DNA from: Halanaerobium saccharolyticum
Lineage (GTDB): Bacteria; Bacillota; Halanaerobiia; Halanaerobiales; Halanaerobiaceae
Length of the DNA: 64,000 bases
Assembly: GCF_003259895.1 (NCBI RefSeq)
Contig: NZ_QLME01000008.1
Location: 1-64,000, forward strand
Reading direction: 5' to 3'
The notes under the pieces are model-generated. The model was not told where the DNA came from, made no database searches, and saw only the letters and a list, made by a program, of their open reading frames with translations. Below, one piece after another: positions 16,910 to 25,885 of this stretch. Numbering within the stretch: the first letter of the stretch is position 1; every line of letters starts with the position of its first letter. Both the position numbers and the translations under genes were made by a program.

Positions 16910-17275
16910 ATGGATTATTTATGGGAAACATTTAAAATAACATTTTATCTTGTTTTAGTAATTGGTTTTATTCTGGCTATTTATTATTTGCTAAAAAATA
17001 GATTTAATTTAAATAATTCCCGACAGATGGAAATTATTGATACGATGAGGCTTGCCAATGGAGAAACAATTTATCTGGTCAAGGTTTTTGATGAAATTGT
17101 AATGCTTGGCGGCAGCAAAGAAGAACTGAATTATCTTCGAAGCTGGCCTCTGGATGAAATTGATTTAAATTCCAGGGAATTAGAAAAAAATAAAAATAAA
17201 ACTGATTTCAAGGAAAAATTGAAAAGTCTTATAGCTAAAGACAATAATTCTAACAGCAGTGATCCGGATGCTTAA
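16910..17275 (+). CDS. fliO: Flagellar biosynthesis protein FliO
   Basis: FliO is a small membrane protein that helps assemble the FliP ring of the export gate. The 121-residue product has one N-terminal helix (about residues 8-30) and the FliO-type cytoplasmic region MEIIDTMRLANGETIYLVKV. The fit to the family is by pattern and by position before fliP. Its end overlaps the fliP start. Confidence 0.88.
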   Translation: MDYLWETFKITFYLVLVIGFILAIYYLLKNRFNLNNSRQMEIIDTMRLANGETIYLVKVFDEIVMLGGSKEELNYLRSWPLDEIDLNSRELEKNKNKTDFKEKLKSLIAKDNNSNSSDPDA

Positions 17276-18032
17276 GAAATTATTTTTACTGATTTTTATC
17301 GGGTTTCTATTATTTAGTGTAACTCTTTCAGCTTCTGCTCAGGAATTTAATCTTCCTAACGTTTCTTTTGAAATTGGAGGTGGAGATGCTGAAAATCAGG
17401 GTGACGATCTGGTAATGTCACTGCAGATTTTAATGCTTTTAACAATTCTGTCTTTAGCTCCAGCAATCATAATTCTCTTTACCTCGTTTACCAGGATTAT
17501 AATTGTTTTTTCCATTTTAAAAAGAGCTCTTGCCCTAAATAATATGCCGCCTAATCAGGTTTTAATAGGAATTGCAATCTTTTTGACGATTTTTATTATG
17601 GCACCAGTCTGGCAGGGAGTCAATCAGGATGCCCTGCAGCCTTATTTAGCAGAAGAAATATCTTTAGAGGAAGCATATCAAAATACTATTAGTCCAGTCA
17701 GAGAATTTATGTTCAATCAGGTTGATGAGCGTTCTTTAGCTTTATTTACTAATATAGCTGAGATTGAACGACCGGAGACCCGGGAAGATTTACCCACCTT
17801 TGTTTTGATACCTGCTTTTTTAATTAATGAAATTAAAATTGCCTTTCAGATAGGGTTTTTATTATACATACCATTTTTGATGATTGATATGATTGTGGCC
17901 AGTATTTTAATGTCAATGGGAATGATGATGTTACCACCGGTAATTATTTCTTTACCGTTTAAAATCCTGCTGTTTGTGCTGGCTGATGGATGGCACATCT
18001 TAATTGGTTCACTTGTAGAAACTTTTATGTAA
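17268..18032 (+). CDS. fliP: Flagellar export gate protein FliP
   Basis: FliP is the core pore subunit of the flagellar type III export gate. The 254-residue protein has a cleavable-type signal (MLKKLFLLIFIGFLLFSVTLSASA). It then shows the family signatures FTRIIIVFSILKRALALNNMPPNQ (part: FTRIIIVFSILKRAL) and FLINEIKIAFQIGFLLYIPF. The last signature is DMIVASILMSMGMMMLPPV. The ATG at 17268 overlaps the fliO stop and gives the best signal peptide. An in-frame GTG at 17259 is possible. No clear ribosome-binding site is seen for either, consistent with coupling. Confidence 0.95.
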   Translation: MLKKLFLLIFIGFLLFSVTLSASAQEFNLPNVSFEIGGGDAENQGDDLVMSLQILMLLTILSLAPAIIILFTSFTRIIIVFSILKRALALNNMPPNQVLIGIAIFLTIFIMAPVWQGVNQDALQPYLAEEISLEEAYQNTISPVREFMFNQVDERSLALFTNIAEIERPETREDLPTFVLIPAFLINEIKIAFQIGFLLYIPFLMIDMIVASILMSMGMMMLPPVIISLPFKILLFVLADGWHILIGSLVETFM

Positions 18033-18041
18033 TGAATTTAT

Positions 18042-18064
18042 ACAGCTTAAAATATATGAGCTGT
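18042..18064 (+). other. Small hairpin upstream of fliQ
   Basis: ACAGCT (18042-18047) pairs with AGCTGT (18059-18064) in the 61-base fliP-fliQ gap. No T-run follows. It may stabilise or process the mRNA. Confidence 0.35.
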
Positions 18065-18093
18065 GAGCTTTAATAATTTAGGAGTTGAAAATA

Positions 18094-18363
18094 ATGGGAG
18101 AAGCAGTAGTCCTTGATGTTGGACGCCAGGCGTTATTTATAGTTATTATAGTTGTGCTGCCTGTTTTAGGTGCCGGTCTGATTACAGGACTTTTGGTTGC
18201 CATTTTTCAGGCTACAACTCAGATTCAGGAGCAGACCTTAGCTTTTGTGCCGAAAATATTTGCTGTGCTGGGTTCAATAGCATTTTTTGGCCCCTGGATT
18301 ATGACAACAGTGGTAGAATTTGTACAGGAACTTTTGCGGACAATCCCAACCTATGTGGGTTAG
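18094..18363 (+). CDS. fliQ: Flagellar export gate protein FliQ
   Basis: FliQ wraps the FliP/FliR pore of the export gate. This 89-residue protein of two membrane helices has the family elements VVLPVLGAGLITGLLVAIFQ, ATTQIQEQTLAFVPKI and a C-terminal second helix. The length matches exactly. An in-frame TTG at 18085 lies only one base after the GGAG site (18081-18084), so the ATG at 18094 is chosen. A 61-base gap with a small hairpin separates it from fliP. Confidence 0.95.
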   Translation: MGEAVVLDVGRQALFIVIIVVLPVLGAGLITGLLVAIFQATTQIQEQTLAFVPKIFAVLGSIAFFGPWIMTTVVEFVQELLRTIPTYVG

Positions 18364-18376
18364 GGGCTGACAAAAA

Positions 18377-19162
18377 TTGATAGAAAATTTAATGATTAAT
18401 GAATATATATATTTATTTTTCCTTATTTTTAGCCGCTATCTTGGGATGATGCTCTTAACTCCGGTTTTTAGCAGTCAAGTAATTTTATATCAGGTTAAAG
18501 TTCTGGTTGCACTGACTTTAGCTGTCTTAACATTCCCTCTGGTTTCGGGAATGTATCCTCCAGTGTCTCCGGACAATAATTTACTGGTAATTGTTGAGAT
18601 TATTAGTGAAGCCAGCATTGGCCTTTTTATGGGACTTACTGTTTTTTTAGTTTTTTCAGCAGTACAACTTGGTGGACAAATAATTGATATGCGGATGGGT
18701 TTTAGAATAGCAAATGTAGTTGACCCTTTTAGTGGGGCGAATTCTCCAGTTATTGGTCAGCTAAATAATATATTTGTGACTTTGCTTTTTCTGGCTTTAA
18801 ATGGTCATCTTTATTTAGTCAGGCATTTATATGAGTCCTTTGAGATCATACCACCGGGTAGAGTTAATTTTTCTTCTCAACTCTGGCAGTATTTTTTTAG
18901 AAGAAGCGCTGATATGTTTGTTCTGGGTGTTAAAATTGCGCTGCCGATTGCAGGTGCAATCTTTTTTATAGATATTATACTTGCTTTTTTGGCAAGGTCT
19001 GTACCCCAGATGAATCTTTTTGTGATTGGGCTGCCAATTAAAATTATGGCCGGCTTGATTCTATTATTCGTCTTAATGCCGGTTTTAAATAATTACTATT
19101 CGGAAATAATAATGAATGTAATTAATGAAATACCAGCTCTTTTTCGGCTGATTGCACCTTAA
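18377..19162 (+). CDS. fliR: Flagellar export gate protein FliR
   Basis: FliR completes the FliP5-FliQ4-FliR1 export gate. This is a 261-residue polytopic protein with about six membrane helices. Conserved segments include SRYLGMMLLTPVFSSQVI and the central QLGGQIIDMRMGFRIANVVD region. The likely start is TTG 18377, ten bases after a GGGG run at the fliQ stop. ATG 18392 is an alternative. Confidence 0.94.
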   Translation: MIENLMINEYIYLFFLIFSRYLGMMLLTPVFSSQVILYQVKVLVALTLAVLTFPLVSGMYPPVSPDNNLLVIVEIISEASIGLFMGLTVFLVFSAVQLGGQIIDMRMGFRIANVVDPFSGANSPVIGQLNNIFVTLLFLALNGHLYLVRHLYESFEIIPPGRVNFSSQLWQYFFRRSADMFVLGVKIALPIAGAIFFIDIILAFLARSVPQMNLFVIGLPIKIMAGLILLFVLMPVLNNYYSEIIMNVINEIPALFRLIAP

Positions 19163-19236
19163 TCAATTTTTATAATTTTAATTAACAGTATTTGGAGAAT
19201 ACTTTTAGCTTAGTTTGAATAAAAGGAGTAAAATTT

Positions 19237-20295
19237 ATGGCAGATGGTGGAACTGGAGAAAAAACTGAACAACCCACGGCGAAACGGAAAAGAGAAGCTA
19301 AAGAAGAAGGTAATGTAGCCAAGGGGAAAGAAATTGGTCAGGCTGTTACTTTACTGGCAAGTTTTATGTTTCTTTATTTTTTGATGCAGCAGATATTCCT
19401 GGGGCTTTTAGATCAAATCCAGTATTATTTTAAAAATTTAATTATAGAGCCATTTACAATTAATATGAGTTTTAATATTTTGTATGATGCTTTTTATGGT
19501 GTTGTTGAAGCAATTTATCCGATTATGATTGTGACAGCATTTGCGGGTATCCTGGTTAATTTTTTGCAAATCGGGGCACTTTTTACTACCAAACCACTGG
19601 TTCCTGATCTAAAAAAAGTTGATCCGATCAAAGGGGCCAAAAATATCTTTTCCCTTAAAGGTGTTGTGGAATTATTAAAATCTTTATTTAAATTGGCCAT
19701 GATTGCAGCCATTGCTTATCGATTTTTAATGGGCAATCTTGAAATATTCGAAAAAAGTATTCATCAGGGTTTAAATGAATCATTAATTGCTATTGCTGGC
19801 TTAATATCCAGAATGGCCTTTGCGATAATTGCTGCTTTAATTGTGCTGGGAGTATTAGATTTACTCTATCAGCGCTGGCAGCATAATAAGGATCTCAAAA
19901 TGTCTAAGTATGAAGTTAAACAGGAAAGAAAAGAGATGGAAGGAGATCCCATGATTCAGCAGCAGCGGAAACAGAGACAGCGTGAGATGAGTATGAACAG
20001 AATGATGTCTTCTGTTAAAGATGCAGATGTTGTAATCACTAACCCGACCCATATTGCTGTGGCTTTAGAATATGACTTAGATGAAATGGAAGCTCCGGTA
20101 ATTGTGGCCAAGGGTGAGGACTTTATTGCCCAGAAAATCAAAGAGAAGGCAAGAGAAGCAGAGGTTGAAATAATAGAAAATAAACCTCTTGCTCGTTCGT
20201 TGAATAAAATGGCTGAAATTGGAGACCAGGTTCCGGTAGAACTTTATCAGGCAGTTGCTGAAATACTCGCAAAAATATTTCAAAATAGAAATTAA
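19237..20295 (+). CDS. flhB: Flagellar export switch protein FlhB
   Basis: FlhB controls the switch from hook to filament export after autocleavage. The 352-residue protein has an N-terminal basic segment (GEKTEQPTAKRKREAKEEG), four membrane helices and a cytoplasmic domain with the self-cleavage motif N269-P-T-H272. The length is standard. A 74-base gap separates it from fliR. The AAAGGAG site precedes the ATG. Confidence 0.96.
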   Translation: MADGGTGEKTEQPTAKRKREAKEEGNVAKGKEIGQAVTLLASFMFLYFLMQQIFLGLLDQIQYYFKNLIIEPFTINMSFNILYDAFYGVVEAIYPIMIVTAFAGILVNFLQIGALFTTKPLVPDLKKVDPIKGAKNIFSLKGVVELLKSLFKLAMIAAIAYRFLMGNLEIFEKSIHQGLNESLIAIAGLISRMAFAIIAALIVLGVLDLLYQRWQHNKDLKMSKYEVKQERKEMEGDPMIQQQRKQRQREMSMNRMMSSVKDADVVITNPTHIAVALEYDLDEMEAPVIVAKGEDFIAQKIKEKAREAEVEIIENKPLARSLNKMAEIGDQVPVELYQAVAEILAKIFQNRN

Positions 20296-20345
20296 TAAGA
20301 TTACTGCATTAATTGCTGTTTTTGGTTTTAATTTTACCTGATTGT

Positions 20346-20354
20346 TGATATAAT
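20346..20354 (+). promoter_or_regulatory. Candidate extended -10 promoter upstream of flhA
   Basis: TGATATAAT at 20346-20354 fits an extended -10 element (TG-n-TATAAT) in the 113-base gap before flhA. The -35 region is poor. If real it would be an internal promoter for flhA-flhF-flhG-fliA. Confidence 0.35.
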
Positions 20355-20408
20355 AGTTATGTATTATATGTAGATTTTTGTTTTAAGTGATGGAGGTTAA
20401 TTTTATTA

Positions 20409-22481
20409 GTGGATAATAGTGCAGCTTTTACAAATATAACAAAAAATATGGATATTGTTTTTGCCTTAATGGTAGTTGGAATTATAGTAATGTTTATTAT
20501 TCCACTTCCTACTATGCTTTTAGATATGCTGCTGGCTGCAAATATAACCTTCTCAATGGTTGTTATTCTGGTGAGCATTTATACAACTGAACCGCTTGAT
20601 CTTTCAGTTTTCCCCTCCCTTTTACTTTTTGCAACTTTATTCAGGTTGGGACTAAATGTTTCTACAACCAGACTGATTTTAGGTCAGGGATATGCTGGAG
20701 AAATCATTTTAAGTTTCGGTGATTTTGTTGTCGGAGGTAACTATGTTGTTGGTCTGATTATCTTTTTAATCCTGGTAATTATTCAGCTCGTTGTAATTAC
20801 CAAAGGTGCAGAAAGAGTTGCCGAAGTAGCAGCCCGTTTTACTCTGGATGCTATGCCCGGTAAACAAATGAGTATCGATGCTGACTTAAATGCCGGTATT
20901 ATTGATGAACATGAAGCAAAAAGAGAAAGAGAAAAAATTCGTCAGGAAGCAGATTTTTATGGAGCAATGGATGGTGCCAGTAAGTTTGTCAAAGGTGATG
21001 CTATTGCAGGTATTATTATCACTTTTATTAATATTATTGCCGGTCTGGTAATTGGTATGCTGCAGCAGAATATGGGCTTTGCTCAGGCTGCCGAAACTTA
21101 TATATTATTAACTGTTGGTGATGGTCTGGTATCTCAAATCCCGGCCCTGTTAATATCTACAGCGACCGGTATGGTTGTGACCAGAGCCGCCTCTGACAAT
21201 AACATGGGTAATGAAATGACAGAACAGCTTTTAAAACAGCCAAAAGCTTTATTTATAGCTGCTGCTGTTTTAATGATTCTTGGTTTTGTACCTGGTTTAC
21301 CAACTCTTCCATTTTTAGTGCTGGCAGTATTTATTGCTACCATGGGTTATTTAATTATTAGAACTGCTGAGATTGAAACTCCCAGGGAAAAAGCTAAACA
21401 GAAAAAACCGGAGTTAAGCTCGGAAGAAAAACAGGAAATGAAAGAACGGGAAATCAAGCAGCTAATTAAGGTTGATAAATTAGAGATTGAAGTAGGATAT
21501 AATTTAATTTCTCTGGTCCTTCCCGAGCAGGGTGGAGATTTTTTAGATAGAGTGGCCAATATTAGAAAACAGATTGCTATGGATTTAGGAATTATTTTAC
21601 CACCGGTCCGGATTGTAGATAATTTACAGCTGCAGCCCAACACCTATAAAATCAAATTACAGGGAGTTGAGATCAGCGAATATCAGCTTTTTGCTGATAA
21701 GTATCTGGCGATGGATCCCGGTGATACTTTTGAAGATATTGAGGGGATAGATACAGAGGAACCGGCTTTTGGAACTCCAGCCATCTGGATTGAAGCTGAA
21801 CAGCGAGAAAGAGCTGAAATGGCTAACTACACTGTTGTAGATCCGGGTTCAGTAATGGCAACTCATTTAACTGAAATTATCAAGTCTCATGCTTACGAAT
21901 TACTGGGCAGAGAAGAAGTTAAGAAATTAATTGATAATGTTAAAGAGGAAAATCAGGCAGTTGTAGATGAATTAATTCCGGACTTAATGAATTTAGGAGA
22001 AATTCAAAAGATATTACAGAATTTATTATGGGAGAATATTCCAATCAAAAACTTAGTCTTAATTTTAGAAACTCTTGCTGATCATGCAGGTCGAACCAAA
22101 GATCAGACAATATTAACTGAATATGTTCGTCAGGGATTATCCAGACAGATCAGCAATCAGTTTACCGATGAAGCTAATAACTTAAATGTCTTTACTATAG
22201 ATCCACAGAAGGAAGAAAAACTTGCAAATTCCCTGGAACAATCAGATCAGGGGAATTATCTATCACTACAGCCAGCTGAAGCTCAAAATTTAATTAATAA
22301 TATTGTGCAGCAGGCTAAACAGTTATTAGAGCAGGGTAAAGAACCAATATTATTAACTTCACCAATGATCAGAAGACCAATTAAAGAGATGGTACACCGT
22401 ACTTTCTCCGATCTGACAGTACTCTCTTTTAATGAACTGGAATCTGATGTTGAACTACAGGTTCAGGGGGTTGTAAAGTAA
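20409..22481 (+). CDS. flhA: Flagellar export channel protein FlhA
   Basis: FlhA is the large export-gate subunit that docks substrates and chaperones and transduces ion flow. The 690-residue protein has an N-terminal half with about eight membrane helices. It carries the FHIPEP-type signature region (TRLILGQGYAGEIILSFGDF, then FTLDAMPGKQMSIDADLNAG). A cytoplasmic domain follows from about residue 345. It starts with GTG at 20409 behind a GGAGG site at 20392-20396. The stop codon abuts the flhF start. Confidence 0.96.
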   Translation: MDNSAAFTNITKNMDIVFALMVVGIIVMFIIPLPTMLLDMLLAANITFSMVVILVSIYTTEPLDLSVFPSLLLFATLFRLGLNVSTTRLILGQGYAGEIILSFGDFVVGGNYVVGLIIFLILVIIQLVVITKGAERVAEVAARFTLDAMPGKQMSIDADLNAGIIDEHEAKREREKIRQEADFYGAMDGASKFVKGDAIAGIIITFINIIAGLVIGMLQQNMGFAQAAETYILLTVGDGLVSQIPALLISTATGMVVTRAASDNNMGNEMTEQLLKQPKALFIAAAVLMILGFVPGLPTLPFLVLAVFIATMGYLIIRTAEIETPREKAKQKKPELSSEEKQEMKEREIKQLIKVDKLEIEVGYNLISLVLPEQGGDFLDRVANIRKQIAMDLGIILPPVRIVDNLQLQPNTYKIKLQGVEISEYQLFADKYLAMDPGDTFEDIEGIDTEEPAFGTPAIWIEAEQRERAEMANYTVVDPGSVMATHLTEIIKSHAYELLGREEVKKLIDNVKEENQAVVDELIPDLMNLGEIQKILQNLLWENIPIKNLVLILETLADHAGRTKDQTILTEYVRQGLSRQISNQFTDEANNLNVFTIDPQKEEKLANSLEQSDQGNYLSLQPAEAQNLINNIVQQAKQLLEQGKEPILLTSPMIRRPIKEMVHRTFSDLTVLSFNELESDVELQVQGVVK

Positions 22482-23939
22482 ATGAAAGTAAAAAAATATA
22501 CAGGTGAAACAATGCAGGATGTAATTTTTCAGGTAAAAGCAGATTTAGGACCAGAAGCTGTTATTGTAAATAAGCGGAAGTTTAAAAAGGGAGGACTTTT
22601 TGGTTTTTTTGGCAGAGAAATGTTTGAGGTAGTAGCTGCTTTAGAAGCTAAAAGCGGCAGCTCAAATACTGAACCCTCAGACAATAAGGGTGAACAGGTA
22701 GATGATGTTGTAGAAATCTCAAATTACGGCCGAAATTCAAAAAAAGTTGATAGAACAAAGATCCAGAAAACAGCCAGTAAGGATCCTGAAAATAAAAATG
22801 CAATCAAAGAATTTATAACTGATTTAAAAACTGCTGCCGATTCTGCTGAAGAAAAAGTTGAAGAAAAAGTTGAAGAAAAAGCTGAAGAAAAAAAGGACAG
22901 CCAGGACCAGCTGGATAAAAAAAATATAAAGGCTGATTTTAGCGAAAAATTAACTGAAGAGCAAAGTAATCAACAGAGATATAATTATCAGCCTCAAGAA
23001 AACCAGCAGCAGAACAGGAACAAACAGAATTTTAATAAAAACAATAAGATCCAGGGACAGCAGAGTGAAAATGAAGAAAGAAAATTAACAGCTGCTCAGA
23101 AATTTCAAAATAAATTTCAAAATAAAACTTCTAACGGCAGTAATCAAAATAAAAAGTTAAATAATAGCAATCAATTATATAATTATCTACTGGATCAGGG
23201 AGTAGACAGCAGAAATGTAAATCTTTTTTTAAAACAGATGGACGCTCAAATTGATACAGGTGATGATGCTGATTTTGAAAATCAATTAAAAGAATTTTTA
23301 GGCTTCTATTTTTCAGATAATGGTGAAATAAAACTTACTTCAGATCAAAAAATTATTTCATTTATTGGTCCAACTGGTGTTGGTAAAACCACAACTATGG
23401 CAAAGATTGCAGCTCATTTTGCAGTTGATAAAAATAAAAATGTTGGCTTGATTACAGCAGACACTTATAGAATTGCTGCAGTGGAACAGCTGCAGACTTA
23501 CAGTAAAATTATCGATATTCCTTTTGCAGTCTGTTACAGCAGTTCCAGACTGGAAGAAATGATTCGAGGCCAGTTTAGAAACTGTGATTTGATTTTAATT
23601 GATACACCAGGCAGCAGCTGGAAGGATCAGCTGCAGCTGGGGAGATTAAAAGGGTATGTAGATCACAGTTTTGTGGATGAAGTTCATCTGCTGTTGAGTT
23701 TAAACACAAAGAGCAGTGATTTAAGGAGTATCGTCTCTAAATTCTCCGAACTGGAGCCGGACAGTGCTCTGCTGACCAAACTGGATGAGACCAGCAGTTA
23801 TGGGGATATCATTAATATTAAAGAAAATTATAATTTGCCGCTTTCTTATCTAACTTTTGGCCAGGATGTTCCCGAAGATCTTGAAGCAGCCACAGCTGAT
23901 CAGATTTACAAATATTTATTTGGTGATTTTTATGCGTAG
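22482..23939 (+). CDS. flhF: Flagellar GTPase FlhF
   Basis: FlhF is an SRP-type GTPase that sets flagellar position and number. The 485-residue product has an N-terminal B domain (MKVKKYTGETMQDVIFQVK), a long Gln/Asn/Lys-rich linker containing a four-unit AEEK/VEEK repeat, and a C-terminal NG domain. The G1 motif GPTGVGKTTT is near residue 293. ADTYRIAAVEQLQTYSKI and the G3 region LILIDTPG follow. It is the usual partner of the next gene, flhG, which it overlaps by 8 bases. Confidence 0.95.
   Translation: MKVKKYTGETMQDVIFQVKADLGPEAVIVNKRKFKKGGLFGFFGREMFEVVAALEAKSGSSNTEPSDNKGEQVDDVVEISNYGRNSKKVDRTKIQKTASKDPENKNAIKEFITDLKTAADSAEEKVEEKVEEKAEEKKDSQDQLDKKNIKADFSEKLTEEQSNQQRYNYQPQENQQQNRNKQNFNKNNKIQGQQSENEERKLTAAQKFQNKFQNKTSNGSNQNKKLNNSNQLYNYLLDQGVDSRNVNLFLKQMDAQIDTGDDADFENQLKEFLGFYFSDNGEIKLTSDQKIISFIGPTGVGKTTTMAKIAAHFAVDKNKNVGLITADTYRIAAVEQLQTYSKIIDIPFAVCYSSSRLEEMIRGQFRNCDLILIDTPGSSWKDQLQLGRLKGYVDHSFVDEVHLLLSLNTKSSDLRSIVSKFSELEPDSALLTKLDETSSYGDIINIKENYNLPLSYLTFGQDVPEDLEAATADQIYKYLFGDFYA
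22845..22892 (+). repeat. Four tandem 12-bp repeats inside flhF
   Basis: GYTGAAGAAAAA occurs four times without gaps (22845, 22857, 22869, 22881), encoding AEEK-VEEK-VEEK-AEEK. Being a multiple of three, copy-number change would alter only linker length. Confidence 0.9.
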
Positions 23940-24825
23940 TCAGGCGGCAAAGCTTAAAGAAATAATGCAGCAGAAAAGGGAAGAAAAAGGAACTCCAGAA
24001 TTTAATGCTTCTTCTACCAGAACCATAGCAATTGCAAGTGGTAAAGGTGGAGTTGGTAAATCAACCTTTACTGTTAACTTTGCCTATAATCTACGCAAAC
24101 TGAACAAAGAAGTGCTGATTATTGACAGTGATATAGGGATGGCCAATCTTGATATTATGCTGGGAGTACAGCCCAATTACGACATGGGGCATCTTCTGCG
24201 TGGGGAATGCAGTCTGGATGATGCAGTGATCGAAGGCCCGGCGGGAATTAAACTTCTAAGTGGGATTACCGGGGATGACAGTTTTATTGATATCCAGAAT
24301 GATGCTATGCAGAAATTAATTGAGCTTGGTGATCAGATAGAAAAAAATTACGATTATCTATTGATTGACCTGGGAGCCGGTGCAGCAAAGAGTATTGTGA
24401 ATACTATACTGGCTGCAGAAGAGTTGATTTTATTATTAACCACAGAACCAACTTCAGTTATGGATAGTTACAGTCTGATTAAGATTTTGGCAAATCATGA
24501 GTATCATAAATCTATTAAGCTGGTTATAAATCAGACAGAAGACGAAAAAGGCGCAGCGAAGACAGCAAAACGAATAATTAAAACTGTAAAAAATTATCTG
24601 GATTTAGATTTAACTTTAGTTGGGAGTATCGCCCATGACCGTAAAATTAGTGCTGCTTTACGAAAACAAAAGCCCTATGCAGAAATCTTTTCAAATCGAA
24701 AAGCAGCAAGAGATTTTGAAAAAGTAGCCAGAAAAATAGCTGGAGAAGAAAAGGAACAGCAGGCAAGTGGTGTAAAAAGTTATTTTCACAAAATGGTTGG
24801 TTTTTTTAATAAACATGTTAAATAG
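23932..24825 (+). CDS. flhG: Flagellar number regulator FlhG (MinD-like ATPase)
   Basis: FlhG is a ParA/MinD-type ATPase that works with FlhF to restrict flagellar number and placement. The 297-residue protein has the deviant Walker A IAIASGKGGVGKST, the IDSDIGMANLDIMLGV switch region, and a C-terminal basic region compatible with an amphipathic membrane anchor (SYFHKMVGFFNKHV). The N-terminal MRSQAAKLKEIMQQKR helix resembles the FlhF-activating peptide with its conserved Q-A-x-x-L. The start at 23932 overlaps flhF. Confidence 0.94.
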   Translation: MRSQAAKLKEIMQQKREEKGTPEFNASSTRTIAIASGKGGVGKSTFTVNFAYNLRKLNKEVLIIDSDIGMANLDIMLGVQPNYDMGHLLRGECSLDDAVIEGPAGIKLLSGITGDDSFIDIQNDAMQKLIELGDQIEKNYDYLLIDLGAGAAKSIVNTILAAEELILLLTTEPTSVMDSYSLIKILANHEYHKSIKLVINQTEDEKGAAKTAKRIIKTVKNYLDLDLTLVGSIAHDRKISAALRKQKPYAEIFSNRKAARDFEKVARKIAGEEKEQQASGVKSYFHKMVGFFNKHVK

Positions 24826-24842
24826 TTGATGGAGTTGAGAAT

Positions 24843-25484
24843 ATGAAGCAGTTAGAAATAAACCAAAAAGTCGAAATTGAGGTTTTAACAGGCACCTATC
24901 AGGGAAACTATTTGAGCAAAGTTGCTGATTTTGTGGAAGCAGGAGTTATTATTACCGGTCTTTATCGGGAAGGATCACCACTTCCAATTAGACTTAATCA
25001 GCTGGTTAATGTTTATTATACTACTGATCGGGCGGCCTATAAATTTGAATCAAAAATTTTGAAAAGAACCAATAAGCCGATACCATTACTGTTAATTGAG
25101 GAGTCTGATTCAGTGACCCGGATTCAGCGGCGTGATTATTTCAGGCTGGATGTTACCGGTACAGTTGATGTCTATAAAATGATTGAGGATAAAAATTATC
25201 CTAAAAAGCTTGCTGAAGCTCGTCTGCAGGATATAAGTGGCGGCGGAATTGGGATTCAGTTAAAAAAGAAATTTGAAAAAGGGGAAGAAATATTAATTAA
25301 TTTAAAGAACATTTTAAAACCAAAAGAATTTATTAAATCAAAGATAGTAAGAATCGACAGGGAAAATAATGAACTCTATAATTATGGAGTTGAATTTTTG
25401 AAAATAGAAGAAGAGCAGCGAGAAGAAATTATTCAGTGGATTTTTGCCTATCAGAGAAAAAGCAGAAAAAAAGGTTTGAGATAG
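24843..25484 (+). CDS. YcgR-like flagellar brake protein with PilZ c-di-GMP-binding domain
   Basis: The 213-residue protein has an N-terminal YcgR-type beta domain (about residues 5-88) and a PilZ domain (about 92-205). The c-di-GMP contact residues are intact: R97-x3-R101 in RRDYFR, and D130-x-S132-x2-G135 in DISGGG. In other bacteria YcgR/DgrA/MotI-type proteins slow or stop the motor on binding c-di-GMP. Encoded between flhG and fliA, it would give post-translational c-di-GMP control in the operon whose leader has a c-di-GMP riboswitch. The motor target is inferred. Confidence 0.9.
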   Translation: MKQLEINQKVEIEVLTGTYQGNYLSKVADFVEAGVIITGLYREGSPLPIRLNQLVNVYYTTDRAAYKFESKILKRTNKPIPLLLIEESDSVTRIQRRDYFRLDVTGTVDVYKMIEDKNYPKKLAEARLQDISGGGIGIQLKKKFEKGEEILINLKNILKPKEFIKSKIVRIDRENNELYNYGVEFLKIEEEQREEIIQWIFAYQRKSRKKGLR

Positions 25485-25859
25485 ATGTTAGTAAATTCAC
25501 TTATTATGGGGTTAATTACATATACAGCTGCAGTGGTTTATAATTTACTGGTCCGGAAAAGCCTGGAAACTGTATTCTATTTAGGTTTAAGATTTCTTAT
25601 CTATACAACTTTAATGGCTTTATTTATTCAATTAAGCTTTTATCTTATTAAAAATTACAATTCCGAATCTGACCAGGAAGAAGCAGACGATTCTGAGGAA
25701 GAAATTACTGATTTATCGCCAGAAGCAGAAGAAAATACAGAGACCTCAGAGTTCGAAAATCAGGAGTTTGAAGAATCTGCAGTTGATAATGAATTTGAAA
25801 GTGAAGGATTTTCAGCACTTAATACAGAGGATTTTGATTATCAGCAAAGCAACAATTAA
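25485..25859 (+). CDS. Small membrane protein with acidic tail, unknown function
   Basis: I do not recognise this 124-residue protein. It has two predicted membrane helices (about residues 3-22 and 30-56) followed by a strongly acidic, Glu/Asp/Ser-rich tail of about 65 residues with no apparent fold. The ATG directly follows the PilZ stop codon, so the two are cotranscribed and perhaps coupled. Position between the PilZ protein and the flagellar sigma factor suggests a motility role, by context only. Confidence 0.75.
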   Translation: MLVNSLIMGLITYTAAVVYNLLVRKSLETVFYLGLRFLIYTTLMALFIQLSFYLIKNYNSESDQEEADDSEEEITDLSPEAEENTETSEFENQEFEESAVDNEFESEGFSALNTEDFDYQQSNN

Positions 25860-25885
25860 TATATACTTACTAAAGGAAGATTATT

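Noticed and set aside
23754-23770. GAGCCGGAC...GCTCT inside flhF resembling the flgE/flgG leader hairpin
   Set aside because: It lies in coding sequence, lacks the inner CCT/AGG stem and the second hairpin, and is best explained by chance.
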